NCBI RefSeq assembly: GCF_039541955.1
Contig: NZ_BAABHF010000021.1
Span: forward strand, 1 to 64,000
DNA length: 64,000 nucleotides
Reading direction: 5' to 3'
From: Actinoallomurus oryzae
Lineage (GTDB): Bacteria; Actinomycetota; Actinomycetes; Streptosporangiales; Streptosporangiaceae
How positions within the stretch are numbered: the first letter of the stretch is position 1; every line of letters starts with the position of its first letter. The position numbers and the translations under genes are program-made. The notes beneath the pieces are model-generated. The model did not search any database. It was given only the letters and a program-made list of their open reading frames with translations, and was not told where the DNA came from. Below, piece after piece: positions 7,660 through 17,097 of the stretch.

Positions 7660-8999
7660 TTCTTGGCCAGGAAGCCGCTGTAGTCCTTCTGGGCGACGGC
7701 CATGCCCTGCTGTGGCGTCTTACGGCCCGCGATGACCTCCTGCAGCGCGCCGCCGAGGGTGTCCAGGAACGTCGTCGTGGCGTAGTCGAGGTACGGGACG
7801 AGGAGGTCCTTGTCGCTGGCGGTCCGGTAGGCCTGGAACACGTCGCGCCCGACCGGCGTGGACGGCGTGGCGCTCGCCGGCTTGGCCGAGGGCAGCCCGC
7901 CGGTCTGGACGACGACGTCCATCGCCTGCGGGCTGGTCATGAAGTTCAGGTACGCCGCGGCGACGTCGGGGTGCTTGGACTTGGCGGTGATCGCCAGCGG
8001 CAGGCCGGGGCCGCCCAGTGTGGACGGCTGGGCCTGTCCGGCCTGCGGAGGCGGTGGGAGCATGAAGCGGACCTTGTCCCCCATCTTCTTCTGCAGGTCC
8101 GCGGCGAACCACGGCCCGCCGATGAGGAACACCCCGTCGCCCTTCGCGAACGCCGACGGCGAGTCGTTGTACTTGCCGGCGTTGGCGGTGCGGGGCAGGT
8201 AGCCGTTCTTGGCCCAGTCGGCGAGCTTCTGCACGGCCTGGACCACCGGCGGGTCGGTCCACGCGCCGCCCTGGCCGAAGACCAGGTTGCGCAGCGCGCC
8301 CTTGTCGGCGGTCTGGCCGAGCAGCACGCCGAGTTCGTGGATGGCCGGGAACTTCTCCAGGTTGGCGAAGTAGATCGGGGTCTCGCCCTTGCTCTTGGCG
8401 AGCGCCAGGTCCTGCTCGAACTGGCCGAAGCTCGTCGGCGGCTGGATGCCGAGCTTGGCGAGCTTGTCGGTGTTGTAGTAGATGCCGACCGCCTCGCCGG
8501 TCATCGAGACGCCGTACAGGTTGCCGGAGCCGATCGTCTTGCCGTCGCCGGTGACGCTGTTGAGCTGGGAGACGCCCGCAGGGAACCGCTTGCGGAAGCC
8601 GTAGACCTTGTCGTACGGGTCGAGGGGCACCAGCGCTCCCGCCTTGACCAGCGCCGCCATGATGCCGTAGCCCTGGTTCGCCTCGACGACGTCGGGCGGG
8701 TTGTCGCCGGACAGCGCGAGGCGCAGGGTCTTCTCCAGGTCGCTGAACGACCGCGACACCCGTTTGATCGTGACGTTGGGGTACTTGGCGTGGAAGGCGG
8801 CGTTGAGCTTCTGCATCTGCTCGTTCTGGCCGCCGAGAACCTCCTGGTCCCAGACGGTCAGCGTGACCGGGCCGGCCTTGGCGACGTCGGTCTGCACCGC
8901 GCTCGGCGGCTTCTGCGTCGGTTTCGGATTGTTCGAACCGGGGGCGCAGGCGGACACGGCGATCAGCATGGCGGCGATGGTCACGATCGGTTTCCGCAT
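7656..8999 (-). CDS. Extracellular sugar-binding lipoprotein of ABC importer
   Basis: 447 residues, the size of MalE/UgpB-type solute-binding proteins. A lipoprotein signal (MRKPIVTIAAMLIAVSAC) puts the acylated cysteine at residue 18. The body carries the family pattern of the SBP_bac_1 fold, including LTVWDQE near the mature N-terminus and GGPWFAADL in the second lobe. It captures the sugar outside the membrane and passes it to the two permeases downstream. The start has GAAGGAG at suitable spacing. The substrate is not predictable; the neighbouring deacetylase suggests an amino sugar or its conjugate. Confidence 0.93.
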   Translation of the reverse strand: MRKPIVTIAAMLIAVSACAPGSNNPKPTQKPPSAVQTDVAKAGPVTLTVWDQEVLGGQNEQMQKLNAAFHAKYPNVTIKRVSRSFSDLEKTLRLALSGDNPPDVVEANQGYGIMAALVKAGALVPLDPYDKVYGFRKRFPAGVSQLNSVTGDGKTIGSGNLYGVSMTGEAVGIYYNTDKLAKLGIQPPTSFGQFEQDLALAKSKGETPIYFANLEKFPAIHELGVLLGQTADKGALRNLVFGQGGAWTDPPVVQAVQKLADWAKNGYLPRTANAGKYNDSPSAFAKGDGVFLIGGPWFAADLQKKMGDKVRFMLPPPPQAGQAQPSTLGGPGLPLAITAKSKHPDVAAAYLNFMTSPQAMDVVVQTGGLPSAKPASATPSTPVGRDVFQAYRTASDKDLLVPYLDYATTTFLDTLGGALQEVIAGRKTPQQGMAVAQKDYSGFLAKK

Positions 9000-9097
9000 G
9001 GCGGGGGCTCCTTCGTCAACCGAACCGAGGCTTCGGTGCCTTTTTACAAGATCTTCATCTCACGCGCACCGGTTCTGGGGAACGGTCCATCAGGCAT

Positions 9098-10219
9098 TCA
9101 CCACGCTCCGCGTACGGTGGGCTCGGCGCGCGTGACGTTGATCGGGGCGGCGTCGGGGATGTACGGCACGAGGAACGAGTAGTCGCGGAGGATCTCCTCG
9201 GGCAGCTCACCGGACTCGCCGAACGCGGCGATATCGCCCCAGCAGGGCGAACCCAGCGAGCCGCTGTGGTGGCGCACGGACAGGCCGGCGCACAGGTTGG
9301 CGAAGCGCAGGCGTTCGAGCAGCGGCCACCGCGCGAGCGTCCCGTAGACGAACCCGGCCCCGAACACGTCGCCGGCCCCGGTCGGGTCGAGGGCCTCGAC
9401 CGGCAGCGCCGCGGCCTCGGCCCGCTCGCCGGTGGTGCCGTCGATCGCGATCGCGCCGTCGCCTCCGCGCTTGACCACGACGACCGGCACCCGCTCGCTG
9501 AGCGCCGCGAGGGCCAGCTCGGGCGTCGCGGTGCGGGTGTAGGCCATGGCCTCGATGGCGTTGGGCAGGAACACGTCGACCTGGTCGAGCCGGTCGAGCA
9601 CGTCGCTGGACCAGGTCTCGGTGGAGTCCCAGCCGACGTCGGCCACCACGGTCGTGCCCTGGCCGCGCATGTCCCGCGCCCAGTCGGGCACGGGGTGGTC
9701 GATGTCGAGGAAGCAGGTGCGCGCGGCGGGCGGGGCCGTGATCAGCTCCTCGGGCATCACCGGCATCGGCCGGTGGTAGGTGACCATGCTGCGGTCGGCG
9801 TCGTACGCCAGCGACACCGTGACGGGCGTGGGCCAGCCGGGCAGCCGGCGTGAGAGCTCCAGCCCGACCCCCTCCTGCTCGGAGAGGGTGCGCCACAGGT
9901 AGGCGCCGAACATGTCGTCCCCGAAGGCGGCGGCGAGGCCCACGTTGAGGCCGAGCCGGCTCATCGCGACCGCGATGTTGGCGATGCCGCCGGGGGCCGA
10001 CCCGAGCCCGTCGGTGATCAGCTCGGTGCCGGGCGGGGGCAGGCCGGGCAGCCCGGTGAAGATCATGTCCATGAAGACGGTGCCGGACAGGAACACGTCG
10101 AGCCCGCCGTGTCCGGGGTGCAGCAGCTCACCGGCCGCGCCGCGCTCGGCGCAGGGATCGTGCAGCCGGGGCTCGGGCGCGCGGCCGGGCGGGGCCGCGA
10201 TGTTCTCCACCTGACCCAT
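9098..10219 (-). CDS. PfkB-family carbohydrate kinase
   Basis: 373 residues of ribokinase fold. The sugar-site motif APGGIANIA is at 75-83 and the anion-hole motif DPTGAGDVFGAGF at 278-290, with catalytic base Asp284. Residues 1-40 form a non-conserved extension, so a later start is possible, but the ATG at 10219 has a GGGAGG site. Family members phosphorylate ribose, fructose, adenosine and similar substrates. It lies 98 bases upstream of the ABC importer genes and probably phosphorylates the imported sugar (inference from context). Confidence 0.9.
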   Translation of the reverse strand: MGQVENIAAPPGRAPEPRLHDPCAERGAAGELLHPGHGGLDVFLSGTVFMDMIFTGLPGLPPPGTELITDGLGSAPGGIANIAVAMSRLGLNVGLAAAFGDDMFGAYLWRTLSEQEGVGLELSRRLPGWPTPVTVSLAYDADRSMVTYHRPMPVMPEELITAPPAARTCFLDIDHPVPDWARDMRGQGTTVVADVGWDSTETWSSDVLDRLDQVDVFLPNAIEAMAYTRTATPELALAALSERVPVVVVKRGGDGAIAIDGTTGERAEAAALPVEALDPTGAGDVFGAGFVYGTLARWPLLERLRFANLCAGLSVRHHSGSLGSPCWGDIAAFGESGELPEEILRDYSFLVPYIPDAAPINVTRAEPTVRGAW

Positions 10220-10374
10220 GGGACGCCTCCCTCACCGGATCTCCGGGCCTGAGGTAACGACCATACGCGCCCGCGCAAGCCGCTCATCGGCCGCTCAGGC
10301 CGATCACACCGATCAGGTCGGGCGGGCGGCCACAACCCCATGCCCCGCTGCGAGGAGGATTCCCAGGCGGGCTC

Positions 10375-11571
10375 TCAGAGGAACGTCTTGCCCTCGCCGC
10401 GGTAGGTCGGGACGGTGTCGACGACCCGGTCGCCGTCGACCAGCTGGAGCTCGGCGAAGCGCTCGCACAGCTCGCCGGCCTTCGCGTGCCGGAAGTAGAC
10501 CCGGTCGCCGATCTCCAGCTCGTCGGCGGTGGCGCCCACCAGCGGCGTCTGCACCTCGCCCGCGCCCTCCTTGGAGTCGAACCGCAGCCCGGCCGGCAGG
10601 AACGGCTGCGGCAGCCGGTTGCGGTCGGCGACGCCCGACGCGGGATAGCCGCCGCCGAGGACGGTGACCACGCCGGGGCCCGGACGGCGCACGACGGGCA
10701 GGGCGAACAGCGCCGCCGGACGGCCGGTGAAGTTGGTGTAGTGGTCGAACAGGACCGACTGGTAGAGGCCGGAGCCCGCCGCGACCTCGGTGACGGCCAC
10801 TTCCGCCGCGGTCTTCTCCACGCTGCCGGTGCCGCCGCCGTTGACGAACTCCAGGTCCGCCTCGGCCCGGACCGCCTTGACGATCGAGGCGCGGCGGCGG
10901 GCCAGCTCGACCCGCGACTGCGCCTGGACGAACCGGACCGCCCGGGAGAACAACGGCTTGCCGGGCGGGTTGTCACCGACCCCGGCGATCTGCGACTCGT
11001 ACGCCATCAGCCCCACGAGCCTCAGCGTGGGCCGGCGGGCGATGTCGCGGGCCAGCGCGGCGGCCTCCTCGGCGGTACGGATGGGGGAGCGCAGCGCGCC
11101 GATCCGCACCCGGCCCCTGGCGGGGCGCCACGCGGCGTCGATGTCGATGCAGACGCGGATCGGCCGGTCGCCGCCGGCGGACCGGGCGATGCCCTCGATC
11201 AGGTCGAGGTGCTCGGCGCAGTCGACCATGACGGTGACCGCCGCCGCCGCCCTCTCGTCGCGGGCCAGCTCGGTCAGCACGCCGCGGTCGACGGTCGGGT
11301 AGGCCACCAGGATGTCGTCGCTGAGCCCCTCGGACGCCAGCCAGAGCGCCTCGGGCAGCGTGAACGCCATGATCCCGGCGAACCCCTCGGTGGCGAGGAC
11401 CTGCGCGAGCAGCGCGCGGCAGCGCACCGACTTGCTCGCCACACGGATCGGCTTGCCCCTCGCGCGGCGTACCAGGCCGGCCGCGTTCGCGCGGAAGGCG
11501 TCGAGGTCGACGATCGCGAACGGTGGTTCCAGGTGGGCCGTCGCGGCGTCGTACCGCTCACGCAACGTCAT
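10375..11571 (-). CDS. Amino acid deaminase/aldolase, alanine-racemase fold (PLP)
   Basis: 398 residues. The N-terminal alanine-racemase-like barrel has the PLP lysine at residue 47 in the context RVASKSVR, and glycine-rich phosphate-binding segments (NGGGTGSVE, LGGGYPASG). The C-terminal domain matches the D-serine dehydratase/D-threonine aldolase group, including a late His and Cys (HAKAGELC) that may bind zinc. The exact reaction, deamination or retro-aldol cleavage of a D-beta-hydroxy amino acid, is not determined. Its ATG overlaps the stop of the upstream membrane protein (ATGA), so the two genes form an operon. Confidence 0.85.
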   Translation of the reverse strand: MTLRERYDAATAHLEPPFAIVDLDAFRANAAGLVRRARGKPIRVASKSVRCRALLAQVLATEGFAGIMAFTLPEALWLASEGLSDDILVAYPTVDRGVLTELARDERAAAAVTVMVDCAEHLDLIEGIARSAGGDRPIRVCIDIDAAWRPARGRVRIGALRSPIRTAEEAAALARDIARRPTLRLVGLMAYESQIAGVGDNPPGKPLFSRAVRFVQAQSRVELARRRASIVKAVRAEADLEFVNGGGTGSVEKTAAEVAVTEVAAGSGLYQSVLFDHYTNFTGRPAALFALPVVRRPGPGVVTVLGGGYPASGVADRNRLPQPFLPAGLRFDSKEGAGEVQTPLVGATADELEIGDRVYFRHAKAGELCERFAELQLVDGDRVVDTVPTYRGEGKTFL

Positions 11572-13694
11572 AGGCGCAGCGTGCCATAAACCCGGCGAAT
11601 ATGAAAAGCCTTCACCTTCGGCGGTCGCGGGGTGGCATCCTGGAGGGCGACCACGGCGGCGGCCAGCGCCAGGGGTACGGCGACGGCCAGCGCCAGCGCG
11701 GGCACCGCGATGCCCGAGTCGTTCACCGCCCCGCCCACCACGGCGGTGACGAAGGCGCCGGAGAGCCCGGCCCGCAGCATCGGCGCCCGCTCGTACGCCC
11801 GCCGCAGGCCGCCGGCGCCGGCCCGCCCCGGCCGGTGGAGCACCAGCAGGACGAACAGGAATCCCGCCACCACGACCGGCAGGAGCGTCAGGTTGCCGAA
11901 CGTGTGCGCCATCGCGGTGAACTTGCGTTCCAGCCAGGGCAGAGAGTCACCCTCGACGAGCTGCCCGAAGAACCGGCCCATGTGCGTCTGCCGCGACGGC
12001 GGGCGCAGGTAGTCGATCCAGGCCACGCCGAGGACGAGCGCCATCCCGGTCGCGCGCAGGAGCTGGAGCCGCAGGAACGACACCCGCCGCCCGGCCACCA
12101 GCAGCGCGGTCGTCGCCAGGCCCGGCACGAACGCGACCAGGCCGCCGAAGTCGCTGCCCCACGCGGTCCAGCTGTCCAGCAGCGCCGCGGTCAGGGTCAT
12201 GGCGAGCACGGCCGCGACGGCGGCCCGGCGGCCGGCGCGGGGTTCGAGCCACTGGGCGACTCCGGCCGCCGCGAGCAGGGTCGAGGTGGCCAGCACCGCG
12301 AACGCGATGTTACCCATCCCGTAGTACCGCCCGCCCACCAGCGGCGAGTACCCCATCATGCTGTTGAGCTGCAGGTGGTTTCCGGTCAGCAGGTCGCCCG
12401 CCAGCACGGCGGCGGTCAGGGCCGCGATGACCGTCCCGGGGCCGAGGAGGTGACGGCGCCACGGCCCGCACATCGCCAGCGCGGTCACGAGCACGTCGGC
12501 GGCCACGATCCCGGCGACCAGCCAGAACGTCGGCCGCGACGTGTGCCACCACGGCACGAGGTTGACCAGGTAGGTCGAGACCGGCACCGCGGCGGCGACG
12601 AGGGCGGTCAGCCGCGTGGCCGACAGGATCCGGCGGCGCCGGCGAAGGGATCCGTGCCGCAGGGCCAGCGCCGCCGCCGCGTACAGGAGGACCTGGCTGA
12701 TCACGAATCCGACGAAGAAACGGGGGAGCAGCCACCGGTGGGTCTGCGCCGCGAGGTCCTCCGAGGACAGGTCGGCCACCGAGTCGGCGAGCGCGGGCCG
12801 TACGGCGTCCGGCACCAGCGGCGTGCCGATCAGCCCGGCCGGCGCCGGGATTCCCGTCCAGGCGAGCAGCGTCGCGGTCAGGTCGGGCAGGATCACCATG
12901 TTCGCGCGCCGGGTCGAGTCCGAGCCGAGGTACCGGCCCGCGGTCCCCGGGCCGGTCGCGAGGACGAGCCGCAGGTGCGGCCTACGGCCCTCGTCGGCCA
13001 CGCCCGCCACCACCACGCGGGTGCCGGCGGCCAGACGCGTGAGCACCGTCCCGACCGTCGCGTCCGCCCGGCGGACCGCGGAGGCGCGGTCACCGCCGCC
13101 GACCGTGCCCGCGTCGACGATCGAGACCGCGCATCGGGCGCCGGCGCCCGGCGGCTGCGCGGCGGGCGCCGGGGCGTACGTGTCGACGCGCCCCCGGCCG
13201 TCGGCGGCGGCCAGCGCGGCTCCGGGACCGACGGCGTTCACGCAGCCGCCCGCCCGGTGCACCGCGTCGGCCAGCAATCCCACGGGCCCGAAGCCCGTGT
13301 TGATGTGCCGGATCCACGCCGCCTCACCGACCACCGCGCCCGCACCGCGCCGGGTGAGGTGGACCGGCCGGTGGCAGTACGGCCCGGCGGCCGACCGGGC
13401 CCCCGCCGAGACCGTGACCCAGCCGTCCGCCGGACAGGTCAGAGTGCCGACGGCCCGTACGGACAGCAGGCCCGTCGCGGCGCTGCCGGCGAGACGCCAC
13501 AGGTTGGGCGTGACCGAGGGCCCGACGTCGCTCCACCTGAGACCGGGAACCCCGATGAGGACGACGTGCCGCGCCGGGGATGTGCGGGCGGGCGGTGTGC
13601 GGGGCGTGTGCGACGGGGCCGCGCCCGCGCCCGGGGAATGGGAGATGAGAGCCGCGACGGCCAGTGCCAGCGCGGCGGCGACGCGTTTCGGCAA
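11568..13694 (-). CDS. Membrane protein with alkaline-phosphatase-like extracellular domain
   Basis: 708 residues. A signal segment (1-25) precedes a soluble region (about 40-320) that begins HVVLIGVPGLRWSDV and continues TPNLWRLA, the opening of alkaline-phosphatase-superfamily phosphodiesterases. About ten membrane segments follow (330-690). The later zinc ligands of the superfamily are not obvious, so catalysis is uncertain. It resembles large conserved actinobacterial membrane proteins of unknown role. The start is TTG 13694 with GGGGAG seven bases upstream. The gene is coupled to the deaminase/aldolase gene by a four-base overlap. Confidence 0.75.
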   Translation of the reverse strand: MPKRVAAALALAVAALISHSPGAGAAPSHTPRTPPARTSPARHVVLIGVPGLRWSDVGPSVTPNLWRLAGSAATGLLSVRAVGTLTCPADGWVTVSAGARSAAGPYCHRPVHLTRRGAGAVVGEAAWIRHINTGFGPVGLLADAVHRAGGCVNAVGPGAALAAADGRGRVDTYAPAPAAQPPGAGARCAVSIVDAGTVGGGDRASAVRRADATVGTVLTRLAAGTRVVVAGVADEGRRPHLRLVLATGPGTAGRYLGSDSTRRANMVILPDLTATLLAWTGIPAPAGLIGTPLVPDAVRPALADSVADLSSEDLAAQTHRWLLPRFFVGFVISQVLLYAAAALALRHGSLRRRRRILSATRLTALVAAAVPVSTYLVNLVPWWHTSRPTFWLVAGIVAADVLVTALAMCGPWRRHLLGPGTVIAALTAAVLAGDLLTGNHLQLNSMMGYSPLVGGRYYGMGNIAFAVLATSTLLAAAGVAQWLEPRAGRRAAVAAVLAMTLTAALLDSWTAWGSDFGGLVAFVPGLATTALLVAGRRVSFLRLQLLRATGMALVLGVAWIDYLRPPSRQTHMGRFFGQLVEGDSLPWLERKFTAMAHTFGNLTLLPVVVAGFLFVLLVLHRPGRAGAGGLRRAYERAPMLRAGLSGAFVTAVVGGAVNDSGIAVPALALAVAVPLALAAAVVALQDATPRPPKVKAFHIRRVYGTLRL

Positions 13695-14005
13695 CGATCG
13701 GCTCCCCGTCGAGTTCGCGACATGGCGGGGGGATCATGCCCGCCGCTCGAGGCGCCCCCGCGCCGCGCGAGTTACGCGCCCCCGTCCGCTCGGTGAAGTA
13801 TGGACGGCACCCCTACGGCGGGCGACGCCGCTCACCGGCATGTCGCCGGTCTTTGCCTGTTGCTGGCCCGAGCCGCCCGAACGTACCGGTCCCAAGCGGC
13901 ACGAGCGGGCCGGTCCTGCCTGTTCCGGCATGAGTCGCCCCGGGGGTCGGGTCCGCGGGAGCGGCGGTGACGCGGTCACCCTGCGGCGTGGTTACCGTGG
14001 GGGCC
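13695..14005. other. 311-base divergent intergenic region
   Basis: The region separates the divergently transcribed membrane protein and methyltransferase and must hold both promoters. A small hairpin, ACCGGC (13834-13839) with GCCGGT (13845-13850) followed by CTTTG, is the only structure noticed. No coding potential on either strand is convincing. Confidence 0.5.
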
Positions 14006-14776
14006 ATGGCTCACCCATCCGATGTCACGCCGGAGGCACTCGCGCGCCGGGCCTCGTCGTTCGGGGCTCAGGCCGCCGCGTACGCGGCCGAGCGGCCCGG
14101 CTATCCCGAGGCCGCCGTCCGCTGGGTGCTGGAACCGGTCGCCGGGCGTTCGCCGCTGCGGGTGCTCGATCTCGCGGCGGGCACCGGCAAGCTGACCGCG
14201 AGCCTGCTGCGGACCGGTGCCGAGGTCGTCGCGGTCGAGCCGGACGCCGGCATGCTCGCCGAGCTGCGCCGCACGTTGCCCGGCGTGCGGGCGCTGGCAG
14301 GTTCGGCGGAGCGGATCCCGCTGGCCGACGGTTCGGTGGACGCCGTCGTGGTCGGGCAGGCGATGCACTGGTTCGACCTCGACCGCGCCGTGCCCGAGAT
14401 GTCGCGCGTGCTCACGCCGGGTGGGGTCGTCGGCGGCCTGTGGAACCGGGAGGACGACGACGTGCCCTGGGTCCGCGGGTTCCAGGAGATCGCCCGGGGC
14501 GGGCCGGCCGTCCGCCGGCGTGAGAGCGTCGCCGCACTCGATCTGGGCCCTCGCTTCTCCACGCTGGAACGGGAGGCGTTCCGCCACTTCCAGCGGCGTA
14601 CGCCGGACTCGCTCGCGGCCACGCTCGGCACCCACTCGCACGTGCTGGTGATGCCGGAGGAGGAGCGGGCCGCGCTGCTGGACCGCGTCCGGGAGTACCT
14701 GCGCGCGACGCCCGAGGCGGCCGGGGAGTTCGACCTGCCCCTGGTGACCATGACGGTCCGGGCCACCCGCGCCTGA
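14006..14776 (+). CDS. Class I SAM-dependent methyltransferase
   Basis: 256 residues. Motif I reads VLDLAAGTGKLT (about 54-65), the acidic end of strand 2 is VAVEPDAGM, and motif IV is AVVVGQAMHWFD. This combination belongs to the Methyltransf_11 group with the HWFD variant, commonly annotated as ubiquinone/menaquinone-like or unspecified small-molecule methyltransferases. The substrate is unknown. The start is ATG 14006; an in-frame ATG at 13967 lacks a ribosome site and conserved sequence. It stands alone, convergent with an MmyB-type regulator. Confidence 0.88.
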   Translation: MAHPSDVTPEALARRASSFGAQAAAYAAERPGYPEAAVRWVLEPVAGRSPLRVLDLAAGTGKLTASLLRTGAEVVAVEPDAGMLAELRRTLPGVRALAGSAERIPLADGSVDAVVVGQAMHWFDLDRAVPEMSRVLTPGGVVGGLWNREDDDVPWVRGFQEIARGGPAVRRRESVAALDLGPRFSTLEREAFRHFQRRTPDSLAATLGTHSHVLVMPEEERAALLDRVREYLRATPEAAGEFDLPLVTMTVRATRA

Positions 14777-14812
14777 ACGCCGGAGCGCTCCCCGCGCGAG
14801 GGCCGGCTCAGG
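14772..14812. terminator. Possible bidirectional terminator
   Basis: CCTGA and CCGG on the left pair with CCGG and TCAGG on the right in an interrupted stem. The hairpin spans the stop codons of the convergent methyltransferase and regulator genes. The stem has bulges and a long loop, so the call is tentative. Confidence 0.35.
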
Positions 14813-15659
14813 GGGCGGTGAGGTTCTGCGTGCCGACGACCTTGAGCAGGCGGAGCGCCTCGTGTGACGGGGTGCCGGGGGCGGCGGTGTAGAGCACGAT
14901 CCACTGGTCCTGGTACGGGTCGTGCAGCGCCTCGCAGTCCAGGTCGAGCCAGCCGACCAGCGGGTGACGCAGCCGTTTGGTCGCCGACCGGCGGACCTGC
15001 ACATCCTGTTCGGCCCACAGCTCACCGAACTCCGCGCTCGCGGCCAGGAGCCGGTCGACCAGCCGGCGGATGTCCGCGTCCCGGGGGTACCGCGCGGCGG
15101 CGGCGCGCAGATCGGCCACGGACTCGCGGGCGAACCGGCGCCCGCCCTCGGCGTCGTGCCGGTCCCGCGCGGACTCGTCCGTGAAGAACCGCCAGATGAT
15201 GTTGCGCTCGCCGGGCGGCAGCGCCGAGAAGTCGCAGATCAGGGCGGCGGCCATCGCGTTCCACGCGAGGACGTCGTACTTGGCGTCGCAGACGAGCGCG
15301 GGAGTGTCGTCGAGCCGGTCGAGCAGGTGCGCGATGCCGGGCCGTACGTCGCGCCTCGGGCCGGGCGGGGGTCCGGGCACCTCGCCGACGAGGTGGTGCA
15401 GGTGGGCCCGTTCGTCGTCGGACAGGCGCAGCGCGCGGGCGATCGCGCCGATCATCTGCCGCGACGGACGCGGCCCCCGGCCCTGCTCGAGACGGATGTA
15501 GTAGTCCACCGACATGCCGGCCAGCTGGGCGACCTCCTGGCGGCGGAGGCCGGGGGTGCGCCGGCGGTGGCCGGCCTCCAGGCCGACGTCGGCGGGCTGC
15601 ACCCGCGCACGCCATCTCCGCAGGAAGGCGGCCAGTTCCGTCCGGTCGAAGTCGTTCAC
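14808..15659 (-). CDS. XRE-family regulator with MmyB-like ligand domain
   Basis: 283 residues. The N-terminal helix-turn-helix (about 28-85) contains the family hallmark RRTPGLRRQEVAQLAGMS-x-YY-x-RLEQGRGPRPS. The C-terminal domain (about 105-275) has the MmyB pattern DALAWNAMAAAL-like sequence and RHPLVGWLDLDCEAL, a small-molecule-binding fold. Such proteins usually control a divergent oxidoreductase gene, and here an SDR gene starts 102 bases away on the other strand. That SDR is the likely target (inference from arrangement). Confidence 0.92.
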   Translation of the reverse strand: MNDFDRTELAAFLRRWRARVQPADVGLEAGHRRRTPGLRRQEVAQLAGMSVDYYIRLEQGRGPRPSRQMIGAIARALRLSDDERAHLHHLVGEVPGPPPGPRRDVRPGIAHLLDRLDDTPALVCDAKYDVLAWNAMAAALICDFSALPPGERNIIWRFFTDESARDRHDAEGGRRFARESVADLRAAAARYPRDADIRRLVDRLLAASAEFGELWAEQDVQVRRSATKRLRHPLVGWLDLDCEALHDPYQDQWIVLYTAAPGTPSHEALRLLKVVGTQNLTAP

Positions 15660-15761
15660 TCATCCAGAGTGCCGCGCCGGCGCCGCCGCCACCATGGGAC
15701 CGCCGATACCAGCCTCAGGCGTGCTCTCCCGGCCGCGCCGGGCGGAGGTCAGGGTGAGGGC

Positions 15762-16505
15762 ATGATCACCGCAACGGACAACAAGATCGTCCTGATCACC
15801 GGCGCCAACAAGGGCATCGGACTCGCCGCCGCACGTGAGATCGCCCGCGCCGGGCACACGGTCCTGCTCGGCGCCCGGGACCCCGGCCGGGGTACGGAGG
15901 CCGCCGCCGACCTGGCCGCACAGGGCCTCGACGTACGGTTCGTCCGTCTGGACGTGACCGACCCCGAAACGATCAAGGCGGCGGCCGACCTGATCGACAC
16001 CGAGTACGGCCGCCTGGACATCCTCGTCAACAACGCCGGAATCTCCCGCGACCGGCCGCACCCGCCGACCGAGCTGCCGGTGACGGCGCTGCGCGAGACC
16101 TATGAGACGAACGTGTTCGGCGTCGTCGCGGTGACCAACGCCATGCTGCCGCTCCTGCGCAGGTCGCCGGCCGGCCACATCGGCAACGTCTCCAGCGGGC
16201 TGGGCACCGTCGACTTTCTCAGCACCCCGGACTCGCCGCTGTGGCGGTACGCCAACCTGCTCGGCTACAACTCCTCCAAGGCCGCGCTCAACGCGATCAC
16301 CCTCATCTACGCCAACTCGCTCCGCGACGCCGGGATCAGGGTCAACGCGCTCTCGCCCGGCTTCTGCGCGACCGACCTGAACGGCCACTCCGGGCCGCTG
16401 ACCGCCACCGAGGGCGGGGCCCACATCGCCCGCCAGGTCCTGTCGCCCGACGAGAGGACCACCGGCGTGTTCCTCAACGAGAACGGCGGCACGTACCCCT
16501 GGTGA
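15762..16505 (+). CDS. Short-chain dehydrogenase/reductase
   Basis: 247 residues, classical SDR length. The cofactor motif TGANKGIG is at about 14-21, NNAG follows the fourth strand, and the active-site Tyr and Lys lie in YNSSKAALN, with a preceding Ser in NVSSGLG. It is probably NADP(H)-dependent, since Lys replaces an acidic residue in the first loop. The product resembles carbonyl reductases that reduce aldehydes or quinones. The start is ATG 15762, since the longer open frame upstream runs antisense to the regulator. It is divergent from the MmyB-type regulator that probably controls it. Confidence 0.92.
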   Translation: MITATDNKIVLITGANKGIGLAAAREIARAGHTVLLGARDPGRGTEAAADLAAQGLDVRFVRLDVTDPETIKAAADLIDTEYGRLDILVNNAGISRDRPHPPTELPVTALRETYETNVFGVVAVTNAMLPLLRRSPAGHIGNVSSGLGTVDFLSTPDSPLWRYANLLGYNSSKAALNAITLIYANSLRDAGIRVNALSPGFCATDLNGHSGPLTATEGGAHIARQVLSPDERTTGVFLNENGGTYPW

Positions 16506-16512
16506 GGAGCGA

Positions 16513-17097
16513 TCATCCGACGCGCGGGGTCGGGCGGCCTCGCGCGGCGGATCTCGGCGGCACCCGCCATTCGCCCAGGTCAGGGGCGTACCCGGCGTTC
16601 AGTGCGTACCGAACGCTGACGATCTTCGCCGCCCTGGGCACGGCGAAGACGATATAGCCGCTCCGGACCTGCCCCTGCGTCAGGCTCATCACGCGGGGGA
16701 AGGCCGGTCCCGCCGACACCGTCGCGACGGTCGGGTCGTACCCGTGCCCGGCCGAGTCGATCACCTTCGCGCCGAAGGTCGGGCTGTCGTGGTACGGCGC
16801 CGCGCCCATGTTCTTGAACACGAACCGCACGGCGGCGAACCGCTCACCCTTGCGGGGCTTCTCGAACGCGCCGCGTCCGATGGCCGTGGAGACGACGTTC
16901 TTGACCTTCACGGCCATCCGCAGCGTGCCGGTGCCGCTCGTGCCGTTCACGCCGGTGAGGACGACGGCGTCCCCGACGTCCACCCGGCGCACGCGTGGCC
17001 GGGAATCGCTGGGCTGGGGATTCTTGGCCGTCTCGGCGGCGGACCCGCACCCGCCGACCAGCACCGCGAACCCCGCGGCGAGAACCAGCCTCCGCAC
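16513..17097 (-). CDS. Lipoprotein with DUF4352 domain
   Basis: 194 residues. The lipobox LVGGC puts the lipidated cysteine at residue 17. An unstructured Ser/Pro linker leads to an immunoglobulin-like DUF4352 domain (about 35-170) with the pattern GERFAAVRFVFKNMG and a C-terminal GYIVFAVP strand. Members of this group sit on the outer face of the membrane and have no agreed function; some are telokin-like antigens. The start is GTG 17097 with GGAGG eight bases upstream. It is convergent with the SDR gene, only seven bases apart. Confidence 0.87.
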   Translation of the reverse strand: MRRLVLAAGFAVLVGGCGSAAETAKNPQPSDSRPRVRRVDVGDAVVLTGVNGTSGTGTLRMAVKVKNVVSTAIGRGAFEKPRKGERFAAVRFVFKNMGAAPYHDSPTFGAKVIDSAGHGYDPTVATVSAGPAFPRVMSLTQGQVRSGYIVFAVPRAAKIVSVRYALNAGYAPDLGEWRVPPRSAARGRPTPRVG

